A model generated the notes under the pieces. The model did not search any database. It had not been told where the DNA came from and worked only from the letters and a program-made list of their open reading frames with translations. Below are positions 1 to 13,916 of a stretch of DNA of 64,000 nucleotides, piece after piece. The position numbers and the translations under genes were made by a program. Source of the DNA: Nymphaea colorata (taxonomy: Eukaryota; Streptophyta; Magnoliopsida; Nymphaeales; Nymphaeaceae); the NCBI RefSeq assembly GCF_008831285.2, contig NC_045142.1, positions 2,981,001-3,045,000 of the forward strand, read 5' to 3'. The stretch's first letter is position 1, and each line of letters opens with the position of its first letter.

Positions 1-566
1 TGCCCGTGGATTTCCTTCCGACACGGTAACGCTAGCAGTGTTGGGATGCTTTGATCCGTATCGGTTGCAATGCAAACTTGATTGATTGGCCGGTAAAAAG
101 GTTTCATGCCAGGTGGAAGCTATTTTTAAAAATTATTTTGCAAAGATCTGGCATCCAAAACCTTCAAAATAAATGCCCAATCCGTGATTCGATTTGTTTT
201 GATTCGGCTTGTATCGGCTAATCGATAAGCAGAAATGTCGGTCGATAGACAATTTTTAGTCATTTCATTCCAAAATTACAGTTTCAAGTAACACAGTTCT
301 TTAATATTTATTTTAACGAAAAATCAAGTGCCATTTTCTTATATTTAAAAGTTGAACCTATAAATAACCAACTTGTATTTTTCCCTATGCTAGGGCAACC
401 GGATGTGCAAAGCCGTGCATTTTCTACTGCCATAACCGGTGTGTAATTTTCATATTTTCTTGTTCTACGTAATTTGAAACCAACTGCATATGATAACTAA
501 AAGAAAAAAGAAAGCTATTTTAGAGCAACATCATGACAAAAATGCCATATTTCGTTTGAAAACATA

Positions 567-1385
567 AGTTTAGGGTAAGCATGAGCCACCTCCAAGCGAT
601 TGACGAAGCCTTTTGATGTATGTCACCTGAGTGCGGAGTGTGGGTGCTGGTGTGGGTGCCGGTGCGAGTGCTGGCATGGTATATCTCAAAAAATTTTGGT
701 GCGGCGTGAGAGTATTTTATTATTATTATTATTAATTTATTATAATATTATGTATATAATATATATGACAAAAATTTGTCAATAAACCAACAAAATTATT
801 AAATAACAAGATGAAAATTACAATTTGTTAATCATGATATGAGTATCAATAATCAATTCAATAAGAAATATACTTTAGTTTTGAGTTCACATAATCACAG
901 TTCATACAGTCATCCTACCCTACAGGCTGCAAGCGACGAGTTCGTCGGCTCCACCCAATGCAACGTATAGAAGAGGGAAGAAGAAGAAGAAGGGACTAAG
1001 AGGGATGAAGGTCGAAGAAGAGGGAAGAAGAAGGATCGAAAAAGAGGGACGAAGAAGGGGCAACCATCGGCTTTGTTAAAAACTTAAAAAAAAAAACCCT
1101 AAAAATTGGACCAAAGTAGACTTTCTCGCCTTTGACCGCACCCGACTCGGGTTAAACGCGAGTCGGAAAAAGACGATTTTAGCCGGGTGCGACTGACCGC
1201 ACCCGACTCTTGTTTGACCCATTTGGGTGCGCATCGGAGGTGCACCCGAATCCGCACCCGCACCGCGTCGACGCGGGTGCTAGACCAAAACTGCCGCACC
1301 CAGGTATCATAGCTTTTGATGTATCATTAACTTTGTGTGCTGCAAAAAATATATGGTATTGTGTGTAGTTTAGGGTAAGCATGAG
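567..1385. repeat. 19-bp direct repeats bracketing the element
   Basis: The 19-mer agtttagggtaagcatgag occurs identically at 567-585 and 1367-1385, about 800 bp apart, on either side of the inverted-repeat element. It could be the target duplication of a retroposed unit or a remnant of a local tandem duplication. No poly-A tail is visible next to either copy. Confidence 0.6.
626..1304. mobile_element. Non-autonomous element with short terminal inverted repeats
   Basis: The left end cctgagtgcgg (626-636) and the right end ccgcacccagg (1294-1304) are inverted repeats with one mismatch. Inside each end lie GGTGCGGGTGC-like subterminal motifs, on opposite strands at the two ends. No transposase frame is visible. 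This resembles small hAT-like elements, but an exact 8-bp target duplication cannot be read. Nearby direct repeats (cttttgatgtat at 610-621 and 1313-1324, and a 19-bp repeat at 567-585 and 1367-1385) show that the flanks were also duplicated. Confidence 0.5.
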
Positions 1386-2040
1386 AGTTAATGATAACAA
1401 ATCCACTCACAACCTTCTGGAGAACAGTCTCTTTTAGCATAAAATACTGCTCCTTTCCTATTTAACTTTGGGTAAAATATTCCTATATAGTTTTCGCCTG
1501 ACTTCCAATTTGATCAAATCGAGTTCGCCGTGTCATTTTTCCACGTTCACAATAAAAAATATGTCTTCCATTTTTTTGTAATACATATATAAAGTTCATT
1601 GCTATTGTGTGCAGGGGTGTTATTGGATGGCTAAAATTTAAAACTTTGTTGCTAAAAAATAGTTACTAGATTGTGGTGGGATGACGGTTTATGGTGTTGT
1701 GTGCCTGATGTTACCAAATAGTTAAAACCTAAAAATCTTAACACCATGCGTGTAAAAGTACCAGTACCTAGGTGGCTGGAGACTTCATTCGATCTCTTCA
1801 ACTTGATATTCTTCATACAAATAAAACTTGGATCTTCGCTTAGTTGTTTTTAAATCAAACTCATTTGCAATTGAAAAAAATAAAATTTTTATCTCTAGTG
1901 AATCTTGTAATTGATGAGTCATATTTTATGAGCAAAACCATGTCACATTATATCTACAAAATCAAGATTCATATTTCTCAAACTCGCGCACATTGTCACA
2001 TGCCAAGACACCGTTCTAATGATCAAATAAACAGTTTGAA

Positions 2041-2420
2041 CTAATTGTAACACCTCATTATTATCAAATCAAGGTTCAGGAATATACATGAGTGTTGGCT
2101 CAGTGAGTAGTTGTTATAGTTTCTGATCCGTGCTAGAATCAAAGCTGCTAAAGGGTGAGTTATGGTATGGAAGTGAGACAGGTTATTTTATTTGATAACC
2201 AAACACAGTTCAACATTGCGGGTCTCATGTGCATGGACACGGATGCCTTAAAAGATTGTGATAAATCTTTAAAAGTTTATAAGGAGGTTGACTTAACTAT
2301 CACTTGTCCTATTTCTTAACCTTTTGCACTCGAACCGAAGCTGGTAAGAGTAGGTCACTACATGCTAAATTAAGACATTCAGCCTAGTGTGAGAGTGGGC
2401 TGAGTCGTCACACCAACTAT
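2041..2420 (+). mobile_element. Degenerate TRIM-like LTR fragment
   Basis: The segment around 2207-2300 keeps the order of motifs seen in the intact TRIM at 14951-15488: a gttcaaca stretch, a cacggatgcc segment, then an aagattgtga...tctttaaaag...tttataagga stretch like the LTR body. The start of the segment (tgtaacacc) resembles the LTR start tgtaacgtcc. No second LTR or target duplication could be recognised, so this is an old fragment or a diverged relative. Confidence 0.4.
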
Positions 2421-3615
2421 AACTATTTGACAAGATCCTTTATTGCATTGCGTTGGGAGTTGCTTCCAGACGTGCCCACATGCCACTACAAGTTTGTGAA
2501 AAAGGTTTAGGTTGAGTTTGATAGCTTCAGATTTGAGATCCGATGCTAAATTAAAAGACCTGTTTTGTATCCATGCTACATGTTAATGGATTTAAGATTA
2601 GATAAGGGAGGTCTGATATTAAATCCATGGATTTGAGATTCTAGGAATCTCAGATCCAAAAGTTTAGCAACAGGGATGTAATGTTTTATTAATGTGTCCC
2701 AAAAAATGAAAACTATTTATGAAACACTATGTTTTTTGGAACGTGGTCTTTGAAGGTCGATACTTGATAACTTGCCTCGAAATGAAGATCGGTAATTAAA
2801 ATTATCCTTTGAAGCGGACGTTGTCCAACTAAGGCAAACAAATGGTCACAAAAAATTCAAATGCATTTATATATTTACTTATTATGTTAATCTATTAATC
2901 TTAAGATCGGTTTATATTATCGGAAAAGTGGTCGTATTTAGTCCTATCAAAGTAATTTCACCATATTTTTCTCAAAGGGTTTCACTGAAAACAAAAGTTT
3001 TATTCTTTCTTAATGCGTCTACATGTTATTTTCTACATGCAAAAATTTGAGTTTCCAAAATACTTGTAAAAGAAAGGCATAATAAAGAACTTTTGCAACG
3101 AATCAAATAAGTTATTGGGATGATCATATTAATATTTACAATAATAGGTACGAATATGGCAATAGCTACCGAAAGAAGGTCGGCCTTGGAAAAAAATAAG
3201 ACCATTAAGACAAAACCACTGCGAGTGAGCTTGGTGCGACGGATCAGCACGTTGCCGTCTTAATATCAAGATAACACGTCACGGAGTTCACCTCAGCCGT
3301 TGATCGTGAAAATTGACGTCCTGGATTTTGCACGCACAGCCAACGGACCGCCATACAGTGAGGTCGGTCCACATGTCATCGTTGCTCTAGCGGGGAGGGA
3401 AGGGGTCAGGGGCATGTCTTCCGCCGTCTCCTCCGACCCGCGAGCACGGTCTGGTCGACCCTCCTCTCTCCCTTCTCGCGGCGTACGGATCCCGGCGCGG
3501 TTCCGATAACTTCCGCCGTTTGATCCCGAGTCTGTTCACTTCTTCCGCTTTTCCCGATCTCATCTATTAGCCGGCGGAATCGAAGGAGTGCGGCTTCGTA
3601 GGTGAAGGGACTCTA

Positions 3616-6600
3616 ATGAGGTTTAGCGGAAGAATTTTTATCTCTTTGTTTCTCGTGATCGGCTCTTCGATCCTAATCTCCGGATCTTCGCCGGATGGTG
3701 CGACGAAGAACAAATTCCGGGAGCGGGAGGCTACGGATGATTCGCTCAGCTACCCTAACCTGTACTTTCTCTTTCTCATATTAGTCCTGTTCAAGTCATA
3801 GCGTTTTTCAGATTGAATTTTGGACAGAAACGTGGCTGCTGCTTGAATTATTAGCTGCATTATGCACAAAATGTGGTGGATTCAGCCATTCACGACGTCC
3901 AGTTAACTCTTAATCTCCTATTGAGGGAGGAGAAACTGGAGTCTCTCTTTCTCTCTCCCCTCCCCTCCCCGCCCCCCACCCCCAACCCCCCGCGCCCGCA
4001 CTCTGATGAATGGACGCAGCAAACTATCCGTTACTTGGAGTAGTTAGTCTTGGAAATCTTCCCGTTGCACTTGTCAAATGCTGTAGCAACACGGAGTAAA
4101 CCTATGCTCCAATTTTAGCCATGCCGGTTGGCCTCGAAGAATTCTTTGGTGCATTTGCTTCATCCCCCCAGTTTGGTAGTCCCATGGCTAATTGTTTCGA
4201 AGACCTTTATCGAGATTATTTATGTCTGCGCGCTATGAATCGGGAGTCCCATTCCCATTCTTACTCACTGTTTGGGTTTCATGTCAGTAAAATGTAGATC
4301 TATTCCTCTTTGTATTTGTAGCTTCTGACTGATGGCATTGATTCTTTAGAAGTAAGTCCGGTTGCTGCCTGTTCTGCGGGAAATTGATTGTGAATTTTTT
4401 TCTTTTTTACAGTGATGAGGATTCTTTGTTGAACTCTAAATGTCCTCACAATATCGAACTAAGATGGCAGACGGAGGTTAGCTCCAGCATCTACGCTACC
4501 CCTTTGATTGCCGATATCAATAAGTAATTTCTCTCTTTATCTCTCTCTCACTCTCACTGGCACTCACTCGCTCACTCACTCACACAGAGATATAGACACA
4601 CAGACACAAACTGTACTTCGTGGAGTAAGGGATTTGTTGCTCCCCTGTTCACTGTTGAACACTTTATTGGCCTCAAGATAGACTATCAGTAATTGACTTC
4701 TGAAGCACTTTCCTTGAACATTATCTGCAGGCCTCCTGATGAACAAGTATATGATTCCCACTAGGACCTGTGCTTGTCTGTTATATGTGTATGGTGTGTG
4801 TGTGTTTTTCAATTGCATGCACAATTATACACGGAACCTCTTTATAGTTCTGCACACTGTGCCATTTTGTTAATATCCGTTTAGGAGAAGGTTCTTGGTA
4901 CCTTCTCTTGTCTATTTTGACTGGTTCATTCTTGATTGAAAGATATGAATGAGAAACCATGCAATTGCTTAGCATTGAGCAGTTCCTCCACCAAGGAACC
5001 TCTTGTTACCATTTTCTGTGCTATGCATTTGGGATCCTGATCCTTCTTTTGATTTGAGGATAATTCTTCCGATTCTCAATAGTGTCTAGTTAAGCAATTC
5101 ATTTGATCTCTCCAACCAAAATGCTCTTGCGGTCATGGTGCAACTTCTCCGGAAACTGATGAACCACTCTATTTAGTCAACTGACAAAAATTCAGAGATT
5201 GAGATCCTGAGACCCTCTCTGCTCATAAGATTGTTGTGTAGTTCCTTTCAAATCCTTAAATAACCACATCTTGTGTGCATGGTATGTCTATATTTTAGGA
5301 AAATTAACTAGGTCATTATAGTTCCATCTGTAAACTGGATTAGTTACACTTTGTGAATCTGTTTGATAACACCTAAATATCTGCATATATATTTAAATAT
5401 AAGACAGGAGACTAAAAGAAGGAAATATTGTGGACTCTTCCTCCTTCCATTTTTTATATGGCCAGAAAGGATGAAAGAGGGGTAGTACCTCAGTGCTTAT
5501 CTTTTTTTTTTGTCCCTCTGAAGAGAAAGGGAGAGCTTCCTTTTCTGTGAAGAAGAAAAAGAGGGACAACCATTAAGAACTGTCGGCATCGGCTGTCCAG
5601 TAGACAGGCTTCATGCTTATAAAAGTGTCCATGTAACATAAAGCTTAGCAATTTGTGAAGCCACCAGACTTTTTTTGGATGGAAGTTATTGACAACAAAG
5701 TTTCCAAGAGAAATAAATAAATAAACAGATAAAACAAGAGAATTGTATTAGCATCTCTTTCAATGGTTGTCAGTTTGATCTCTTGATTCTGGCAGATTAT
5801 GCTTCCATTCTTGGTTATAACAAAAAAGGATATTGAACACATTTTTTGGACAGAGAACGTGGTGCTTGATGGGATAGAGCTTTCCAAGGTTGTTGATTTT
5901 TGCTCTTTGGAGTAATCTTTTATATGTTTGCACATTTTAGTCTCTCAATTTGGCATGAAGACATGATTTTTTTTTTAATCCACTTCTCTTTTTAAGCTAG
6001 TTCTAGTTTCCATGTTTGAGGAGAAATTGAGTCTGTATTGTGAGACTATAGGCATAAAATTTGGAAAATTTGTCCACCTTTAGAAAATTCCATATTTGAT
6101 ATTACTAAATAATTATAAATTTTGAAATGAATGTTACGTCATACAAGTTTCCTTGCTGATAGTGTGCAATCACTAATTGGCATATTTTGGTTGTGTTGTT
6201 CATTTATGGTTAGTCTTGCATATGGGACATTCTTACTGGTTTTTCATTTTGATTGTCTGTAATTGATCAGGTTTTAGGAACCAGATTAAGAAAGTAACTT
6301 CTGAATTTTCAAAGACTGATACATTTGCTTTCCATGTGATGCATTTCAGTGACGGAAGGCTAGAAGTTGTGGTGCCATCATTTGTTCATTACCTGGAGGT
6401 GTTGGAAGGGTCAGATGGAGATAAAATTCCAGGTTTGAGTTTAGCCGCATCATTGTGTCAATTCTTATAAAAGTGCATGCACATCAAATGATGGACATCT
6501 GTTCACAATGTTCATTTTTCAAGTGTATGCACTAATGCTATTGGAGAATATTCCGCAGAATTTAATTTTTTGGTCAATTTATCATGTCCCAAACTTTTTA

Positions 6601-9600
6601 AGGAGGCCCACTTGCAATCTCTATAAAGCTTTTGTCTTGCTAGAATTTTTTTTAAAACAAATACTCAAAAGCAAAAAGTTCTGCTGTATTGGTTACAAAA
6701 AAAAAAAAGAATTGCTCCTTTTGTCTTGGGTGGCAATGGAGGTTGGTGATGATGGTAATCATGGTGGTAAATGGTGCTGGGTAACACTCACATTGTTAGT
6801 TTTGGAGGCAATAGTGGGTAACGATAATTGGTATGGGCCCAATGGTGTCCATGAAGATAGTTTCCTGGCAGTAATGGTGTCAGTGGTGATATTGGATAGT
6901 GAAAATGGCAATAGTAATTGTTGATGGCAATGAAGGTGTTGGTGGGACTCTGTATGGTGGCTATAGTATTGAAGATGTGCTGGTAGTGTAGTGGCTGCAA
7001 ATGGTATCCAAGTGTTAAATCCAACAAACCCAAACATATAAAACAAGAAGATTTAATGTTATTTCAATCTGCACGAGAGTACATCAGCAGCAGCAGCACT
7101 CTTCACGTCATTCTCTTGTGTAAAAGAGACAGTTACAGCAATAGGGAACAAAACCGTAACTAATACTCTACTAAAGACAGTAAAATACACGGCTACCCTT
7201 AGTCAATAAAAGACTGACCTCACTTTCAAGGGGTAAGACTGTAAAATAAGTTAAAACATATTACAAGAAGAAGGACATAAATGGACTTTGACTAACATGA
7301 GCAGAATTAGACCTATTAATTTTAACATCAAGGAGGTGGTGGTTGTCTGGTTGAGATCTCAGGCTACCCCACCAAAAAGACAAGACTGTAGAAAACTTTA
7401 TGAAACTTAGGAAGAGTTGGTGAAATTTGTGGTGTGTTTTTTATATGAGGATGTGATACACACGCTTGTGATGTGCATCTTTTGTGTTTAAATTATTTAA
7501 CGTCTCTGTTACTTAACCGCCCTATATAATTGTTTTGATAAATAATGCTGGAAATATATGAGGACATGAGTGGCAATAGTAAGTATGTCTTGATCTGGAT
7601 AAAGCATGTTTTTTAATGGTTAATATGAGTTGGTTTTCTCTTGAAGCTACGATTGGGGTCTAATGTCATGCTGGTATGTTAGAGTAGCAATTATCTTTAA
7701 TTGGAAGCTAGGACTCTAACCAAGTTTGACAATTTCTCTAGCTGCTTTGGGTCGGTACCTTGTTGAAGTATCTGTGTGAATATTTTACGCCTCCCAAAAT
7801 CTAAATGGTCTCTCTCTCACTGACTTTCTCTGACTCTCTCAGGCTTCCCTGCATTCCATCAATCATATGTCCATTCTAGTCCTCTTCTGTTTGATATTGA
7901 CAAGGATGGTGTAAGAGAGATAGCTTTACCTACATATAATGGTGAAGTGCTTTTCTTCAGGTAAATGTTCCCACTGAGGATCATATCTTTGGACAGCATT
8001 GATAATGTGGTCTGAGTTTATTATTTAATAAACTATGATGTTCATTTTGTTCCTCAGGGTTTCTGGTTACATGATGTCTGAGAAATTGGTTATACCTCGA
8101 AGAAAAGTGCGTAAAGATTGGTATGTGGGCTTAGACCCAGAGACTGTTGATCGTTCTCATCCAGATGTCCATGATGATTCTCTCATGAAACAGCACACTG
8201 ATACAAATTCTTGTAAGCAGTTGATTTTTAGGTGATAGATGAGAATTTTTTTCTTATTGGATGATCACTTCCTTTTCATAATAGATATCGGTCTCCTGTC
8301 TTCTGATCAGAAGTAAGTGCAATACCTGAATTTTTCTTGTTAGTAAAGATGATTCTCAAATTTCCACTCTTGAGCAAATATTTTAGCATGTGAAATGGAG
8401 AAGTTGTGATTAAATTCCGTAAATCCTTGAAGAGTCTAAAAACGGTTTGTTGAAGGACTTACTACTCTCTTCTTTCCCAATGACATAATTTTTTTTTCAT
8501 GCAATGTTACGATCGCAACATACTCAACATATTTATTGGCATTATATCTGAGCTGATCGCATACTGAAGTAGGATGCTCTGTTTGCATTTTTAGATGCAA
8601 TTTAAAATGATACAACCTGACAACATGCAGCCGGAAATGATCTGAGATCCTGAACTAAAGATGCATTCTGAATCTCAAGTTATGAATGGATGAATAATCA
8701 TGTGATCAACTTGAGTTTGAGAAAGGAGCAAATGATAATTGTTATCAGGTTCTGGTGATCATGTCTCGGGGGCACGGGCATGCCTGTTATATGTTTTCAT
8801 GAAACCCTATCAGGCACTGCTCCGAAACTAGTATTGGATGCACATGCAATTTTGCGGTTAAATTGGTTTGACTATTTTCTTGGTAATTTCTAGAGTTAAG
8901 AACTGGTCTCATGTAGATATACTGTGCTTTTGTAGTTTATGTTGATCGTATTAATATGCTTTCAGCTTTGTTTTCCCATTTCTAAGTTATTTGGATGGTT
9001 ATAGGCATCTAATTTGATCAGTCATAACTTTCTGGCATCTGATTTTCATTGAAACTTCATTTCAGCAAGTTCAAGTTCCACTGTATCAAATGGATCTGTT
9101 ACTGCAACAGCAGAAGGCAACCATGTTGCCCTCAATAGTTCGACTGTAAATGAGGGCAAGAAGAATATTACTCAGCTGGGAGAAAATATTGAGTTGCCAA
9201 AAATGGACAATACAAGTCTTAGTGCTGGTTCTGAAAATAATAGCAAGGCAGATGGTGTAACACAATCTCTGAGGCGTCTACTTGAAGACACGGAATCAAA
9301 AGGATCTGGGGTTGATAATTCTAAATCCAATGATAATGCCCATGCTGATATTGGGGCAAAAAAATTCATTGTACAGAACAATGGAAATCTGGAAGAAGAT
9401 GCTGATTCCTCTTTTGATTTATTCCGAGAAGGTGATGGAGAGATGGCTGATGAGTATAATTATGACTATGATGATTATGCTGATGAGTCCATGTGGGGTA
9501 CAGAGGAATGGACAGAGGAGAAGCATGAAAAACAAAAAAACTTTGTGGAGATTGACTCTCATGTTTTGTGCACCCCAGTGAGTGCAATCAAGCTACTTGG

Positions 9601-12600
9601 TTGGCAAACCTTCTGATTTCAGTGCTTTTATGGGAGGATGGCTTGTGTTTGAGTTGTAGACTAATTATTTATTTTTATAGGTTATAGCAGACATCGATGG
9701 TGATGGAGTATCTGAAATGGTTGTTGCAGTATCATACTTCTTTGATCATGAGTACGTCTCCTGCTCCTCCTGCTAGGAAGCATGCTTATTGCCTACATAT
9801 TATATTTTATTTGAGGATCATCACGCTGCATTGTTGATGTGAGTTCTATAGAGAAACAAGCTAAAAACTTTAATTATATTGCTTTGAACTGCTGCTCCAT
9901 TACTTGCTGCTGGGAGAGAAACTCAATTTATTTCTTCCGTCACTTTTGTAGATTTTCTTGCATTCACAGATCATGGACACATAGCATTCATTACTTATAA
10001 GCATTATGCTTTTCTCATGGAAATGTTATCTAAAATTTTTTTAGGTACTATAGCAACCAGGAGCATTTATCAGAATTAGGCAACTTAGATATTACAAAAT
10101 ATGTGGCAGCTTCAATTGTTGTTTTTGATCTTGACACAAAGCAAATTAAGTGGACGACAGAATTGGATTTGAGCACAGATACTTCATCTTATCGTTCCTA
10201 TATATATTCTTCTCCTTCTGTCATTGATTTGGATGGTGACGGAAACATGGACATTCTCGTGGGAACCTCATATGGGTACTTCTATGTTATTGATCATAAA
10301 GGTGAGTTCCAAAAGTTGGAGACTTGTTTTTACGTTTCATTGGTGATTATTCCTTTTTTATGTCAAAATACAGATAGACCTAAAAGTTGGAAACCTGAAA
10401 ATTCCACTTAAGAGAGCCAATCCTGACATGTCTAACATTGAATTTTCCCTTAGAAACCTATCTTTTGTCTAGCTTATTTTTTGTTGAGTTATGAAATTTT
10501 GTCATTTTGTTGTATTTTTGCCTTCACTGTGTTTCTGTTAGATGTCTTGCATCTATGGTTCCCCTTCCCTTTCTCATGTTTGTTGAATTGGTGAATGTTT
10601 CTTCTAATTGATGCTCTAGTTGTAACTTCTATTAATTTCTATATACAACCAGAGACCCGTAGTTGCAGAAGTGCCCCAGCAGATATGATATGACCAGTAA
10701 CCTCACCTCTGCTACTTTACCTCTTTCTTTGTCTCGACCCCCATATTTCTTGTTTCTTACCTTTATTCTCTAAAACCAAAGGCTACTGTTTATCATTTGT
10801 ATTAGTTGTGTATTTATTTTTAGTTAAATGATAATCATACATTGAAAACTCAGAAACATGTTTATGTATCAGGAAAAGTAAGAGAAAAATTTCCTCTTCA
10901 GATGGCTGAGATTCAAGGGGCAGTAATAGCTGCTGATATCAATGATGATGGTAAAGTTGAACTTGTAACGACTGATACTCATGGAAATGTTGCTGCCTGG
11001 TCTGCCAAAGGTGATGAACTATGGGAAGTTCATCTGAAAAGTCTCATCCCACAGGCAAGTTAATTTTGGGTTGATTTTGCATTTTCTAGCTTCAGAAAAA
11101 GATACGACAGTTTTCACTTGCAGGTTGTGCATCAGATTGGTGATGGGATGTACATGTACTTAAAATTGCTTCTACCTCAAATTTAAATACTATTAAAGAC
11201 GGTGAATTATGGCAAGGGACATCAATGGTTCGTTTGGCTTTCATATTTAAGTATTTCAGATCTTTTAACCCGGTTTGCTATAAAAAACAAGAATCTGCAA
11301 CTACAGTAGGCTCAACTCTTGTTTAGGCATGTGCAGTCAGATTTTTAGCCAGTTACCCATCTTGGTTTAATCAGATGATTGTGTGAAATGGTGTACAAGG
11401 AATTCTGGACACTTATGAATTTGTCGACCCAAGTCTAGCCAGGAGTGAATTTGGAAATTTTTTTTAACGAGATTCTAATTCATTCTAATCAAGTTTGGGC
11501 TGTTGAGCACGTTGATCAAGGTATTTATATTAGAAATCCTGTAGTTGATGCTACATATCTAACCTATGACTATCTCCAACCAAGTCTGGCTGGGGAAACT
11601 TTGAGTTTTTAAGGTATTCATATTTACAAATGTGTTGTCGATGCTAGGTATCCAAGCATACTACATTCAGTAAGCCTTTTCTTCAAAATATGTAATTTCA
11701 AGCTATGGGAAGCATGATTTTCATGAACACCTGTGGTTATCTTTCCTTCAATTGCTCCTGTTCAGCTTAGCTTAGGTAACAGCGGAGCCAGAACATTGTG
11801 TGTTGTGAGGGATACTCGCTTTGGGTGGGATTCATATGAATGAGGTTCTCTTTTCATTCTTTGTTTCTATAAAATTTAGGTTCGTTAGCTTGTTACAGAA
11901 ACGTCAGAAAATGTGAAAAAAATACTAAAATGTGGAGGGAGGATAAACAGAACTAAGCAATATAATAGTCTTAAGCTGATGACAGAAGGATATAGAAGAA
12001 GCAAAACCTTTCACGGTTGATGTTAAGACATATGTATCATTCTTTTTTCCCATTTTCATATTTCCAAGGCTTTGCCTAGTTTCAGTCCTCCCTTGCTTTC
12101 TCTTCTTTTTTTCTAAAACTTTGGTGTTCTTGTCATCATTCTGTTTTTTATTTGTGATTACTTCTAGCTTTATTGGATCCTGGAAGAACAAACTGAAGTA
12201 TAGTGTTAACATTTTTCTGAATATGGTTAAAATATGTCTGCATGACCAGCTATTCACAACTTTATCCTTTTCAATATGTGATTTTTTCTGTTAACTGACT
12301 ATTGTTGCTACTGCCCGATCATCTGGGCTACCAAAAAATTGCTACAGGGCCCTACAGTCGGTGATGTTGATGGAGATGGGAGGACAGAGGTTGTGGTTCC
12401 CACAGTCTCGGGGAATATCTTTGTTCTTAGTGGAAGAGATGGATCTCGAGTCCATCCATTCCCATATCGTACTCATGGGAGAGTTATGAATCAAGTTCTT
12501 TTGCTTGATCTTAGCAAACGTGGAGAAAAGCAGAAGGGTTTGACTCTTGTAACAACTTCTTTTGATGGCTATCTTTATCTCATTGATGGTTCCACTGGAT

Positions 12601-13916
12601 GTGCAGATGTTGTTGACATTGGTGAAACCTCGTGAGTACTACTATTATGGTTTTGTGCTCGACAATGTCATTTGCTTACTGTATGTGTAAAATGCTCTAC
12701 CCAAGAAATTAATCCAAGGGTTCGTTTGTCTATTGCAGATACAGCATGGTTCTAGCAGACAATGTTGATGGTGGAGACGACCTTGACCTTGTTGTTACAA
12801 CCATGAATGGCAACGTTTTTTGCTTTTCAACTCCATCTCCTCATCATCCTTTAAAGGTAGAATACTCAAAATTCGAATTTGTGGTACTTCACGATCTGTC
12901 CTTAATCTTTTATTCATGCACTAGCCACACGATGGTTTTTGGAGATGACTTGCAAAGGTACTTGGTTGTCAACTATTCTGAAATGGGTTAATTTCATTTT
13001 CATAGAATTAACTGCCATGTTATAAAAGTGAGATATGGTTGATGTCGCTTAAATTAGTGAAAATGCAATCTTTCTGGTGTTTTCTTTTCTTTTTTTTTCT
13101 TGATTTAAATCACGTCAGAAATCATTTGCACATACTGAAGACTCAAAGCTCACGACGTACTCATGTGAAATCTCCCCCTTCTCGAGGGCATTCATATATG
13201 TCCTTAAATCAACCATGTTAGATGAATTCTTGTGCCTAGCTGGATTATGCCAAAGTCTATGAAGTTCGTGTGCCCATGGTTGTATAATGTATACTTTTCT
13301 GTGACTTATGGCTGCTCCATTTTCAGTCTTGGACATCCATCAATCAAGGGAGAAATAATGTTGCAGCACGATATAACCGTGAAGGAATTTATATCAGACC
13401 ATCATCAAGAACTTTTAGGGACGAAGAAGGCAGCAGTTTCTGGGTTGAGGTGGAGATAGTGGACCAGTATAGATATACAGGCTCTCATGGGCCTTATAAT
13501 GTCACTGTAAGCATTTTTCTCTTTTCTGAAATTTTTTCCTATAATGAATTGTTGAATTTGGTTGATTTGATTTGATTTGCCTGTGTGGAACAATGCAGAC
13601 GACTTTGTTAGTTCCTGGGAATTACCAAGGTCCAAGAAAGATTACCCACAACCAAATTTTTAATCAGCCTGGTAAACAGAGGATCAAGCTTCCAACAGTA
13701 AATGTTCGGACAACAGGAACTGTGTTAGTTGAGATGGTCAATAAGAATGGGCTTTACTTCTCAGACGAGTTCTCTCTTACTTTTCACATGCACTACTACA
13801 AACTGCTGAAATGGATGCTTGTTCTCCCAATGTTAGGAATGTTTGGTGTGCTTGTCATACTACGCCCGCAGGAAGGCACGGCATTACCTTCCTTCTCTAG
13901 GAACACTGACCTCTGA
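3616..13916 (+). CDS. DEX1: DEX1 (DEFECTIVE IN EXINE FORMATION 1), FG-GAP/integrin-like membrane protein
   Basis: Thirteen exons join in frame to 844 codons: 3616-3761, 4413-4523, 6350-6432, 7843-7960, 8058-8212, 9066-9577, 9681-9751, 10045-10301, 10873-11054, 12348-12631, 12739-12856, 13327-13506, 13599-13916. The protein starts with a hydrophobic signal sequence (about residues 5-23). It has repeated calcium-loop FG-GAP motifs of the form DxDxDG near residues 85, 130, 379, 460, 506, 551 and 646. Exon 6 (residues 205-375) encodes a Ser/Asn- then Asp/Glu-rich insert. One transmembrane helix lies near residues 806-828 and ends in a short tail. Landmarks typical of plant DEX1 include [26 protein letters not shown] and [10 protein letters not shown]. 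In Arabidopsis and rice DEX1 is needed for primexine and exine formation in pollen. That role is inferred here from similarity. The start is the first ATG, just before the signal peptide. The intron after exon 9 uses a GC donor. The protein is slightly shorter than the Arabidopsis one, mainly in the poorly conserved exon 6 insert. Confidence 0.93.
6720..6990. repeat. GGTGAT/ATGGT-rich low-complexity tract in DEX1 intron 3
   Basis: The intron between 6433 and 7842 contains a stretch built from degenerate ATGGTGGT/GGCAATAG words. The biased composition leaves long accidental open frames on both strands, none of which resembles a protein. I treat it as simple or minisatellite-like sequence. Confidence 0.45.

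Larger units (their letters stand above)
1..3480. other. Intergenic, repeat-derived DNA
   Basis: I see no coding gene here. The open frames are short, lack family resemblance and overlap low-complexity DNA. The stretch holds an inverted-repeat element (626-1304), a GAAGAAG-type purine-rich tract (about 970-1055) and a diverged TRIM-like fragment (about 2041-2420). From about 3240 the DNA becomes GC-richer, which fits the promoter and 5' region of the DEX1 gene that follows. Confidence 0.6.

Noticed and set aside
3300-3509. Open frame upstream of DEX1
   Set aside because: It begins with a non-ATG codon and reflects the GC-rich 5' region. No similarity or splice support.
6508-6924. 138-codon open frame in DEX1 intron 3
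   Set aside because: It lies wholly in an intron, is made of low-complexity GGTGAT-like DNA and has no family resemblance.
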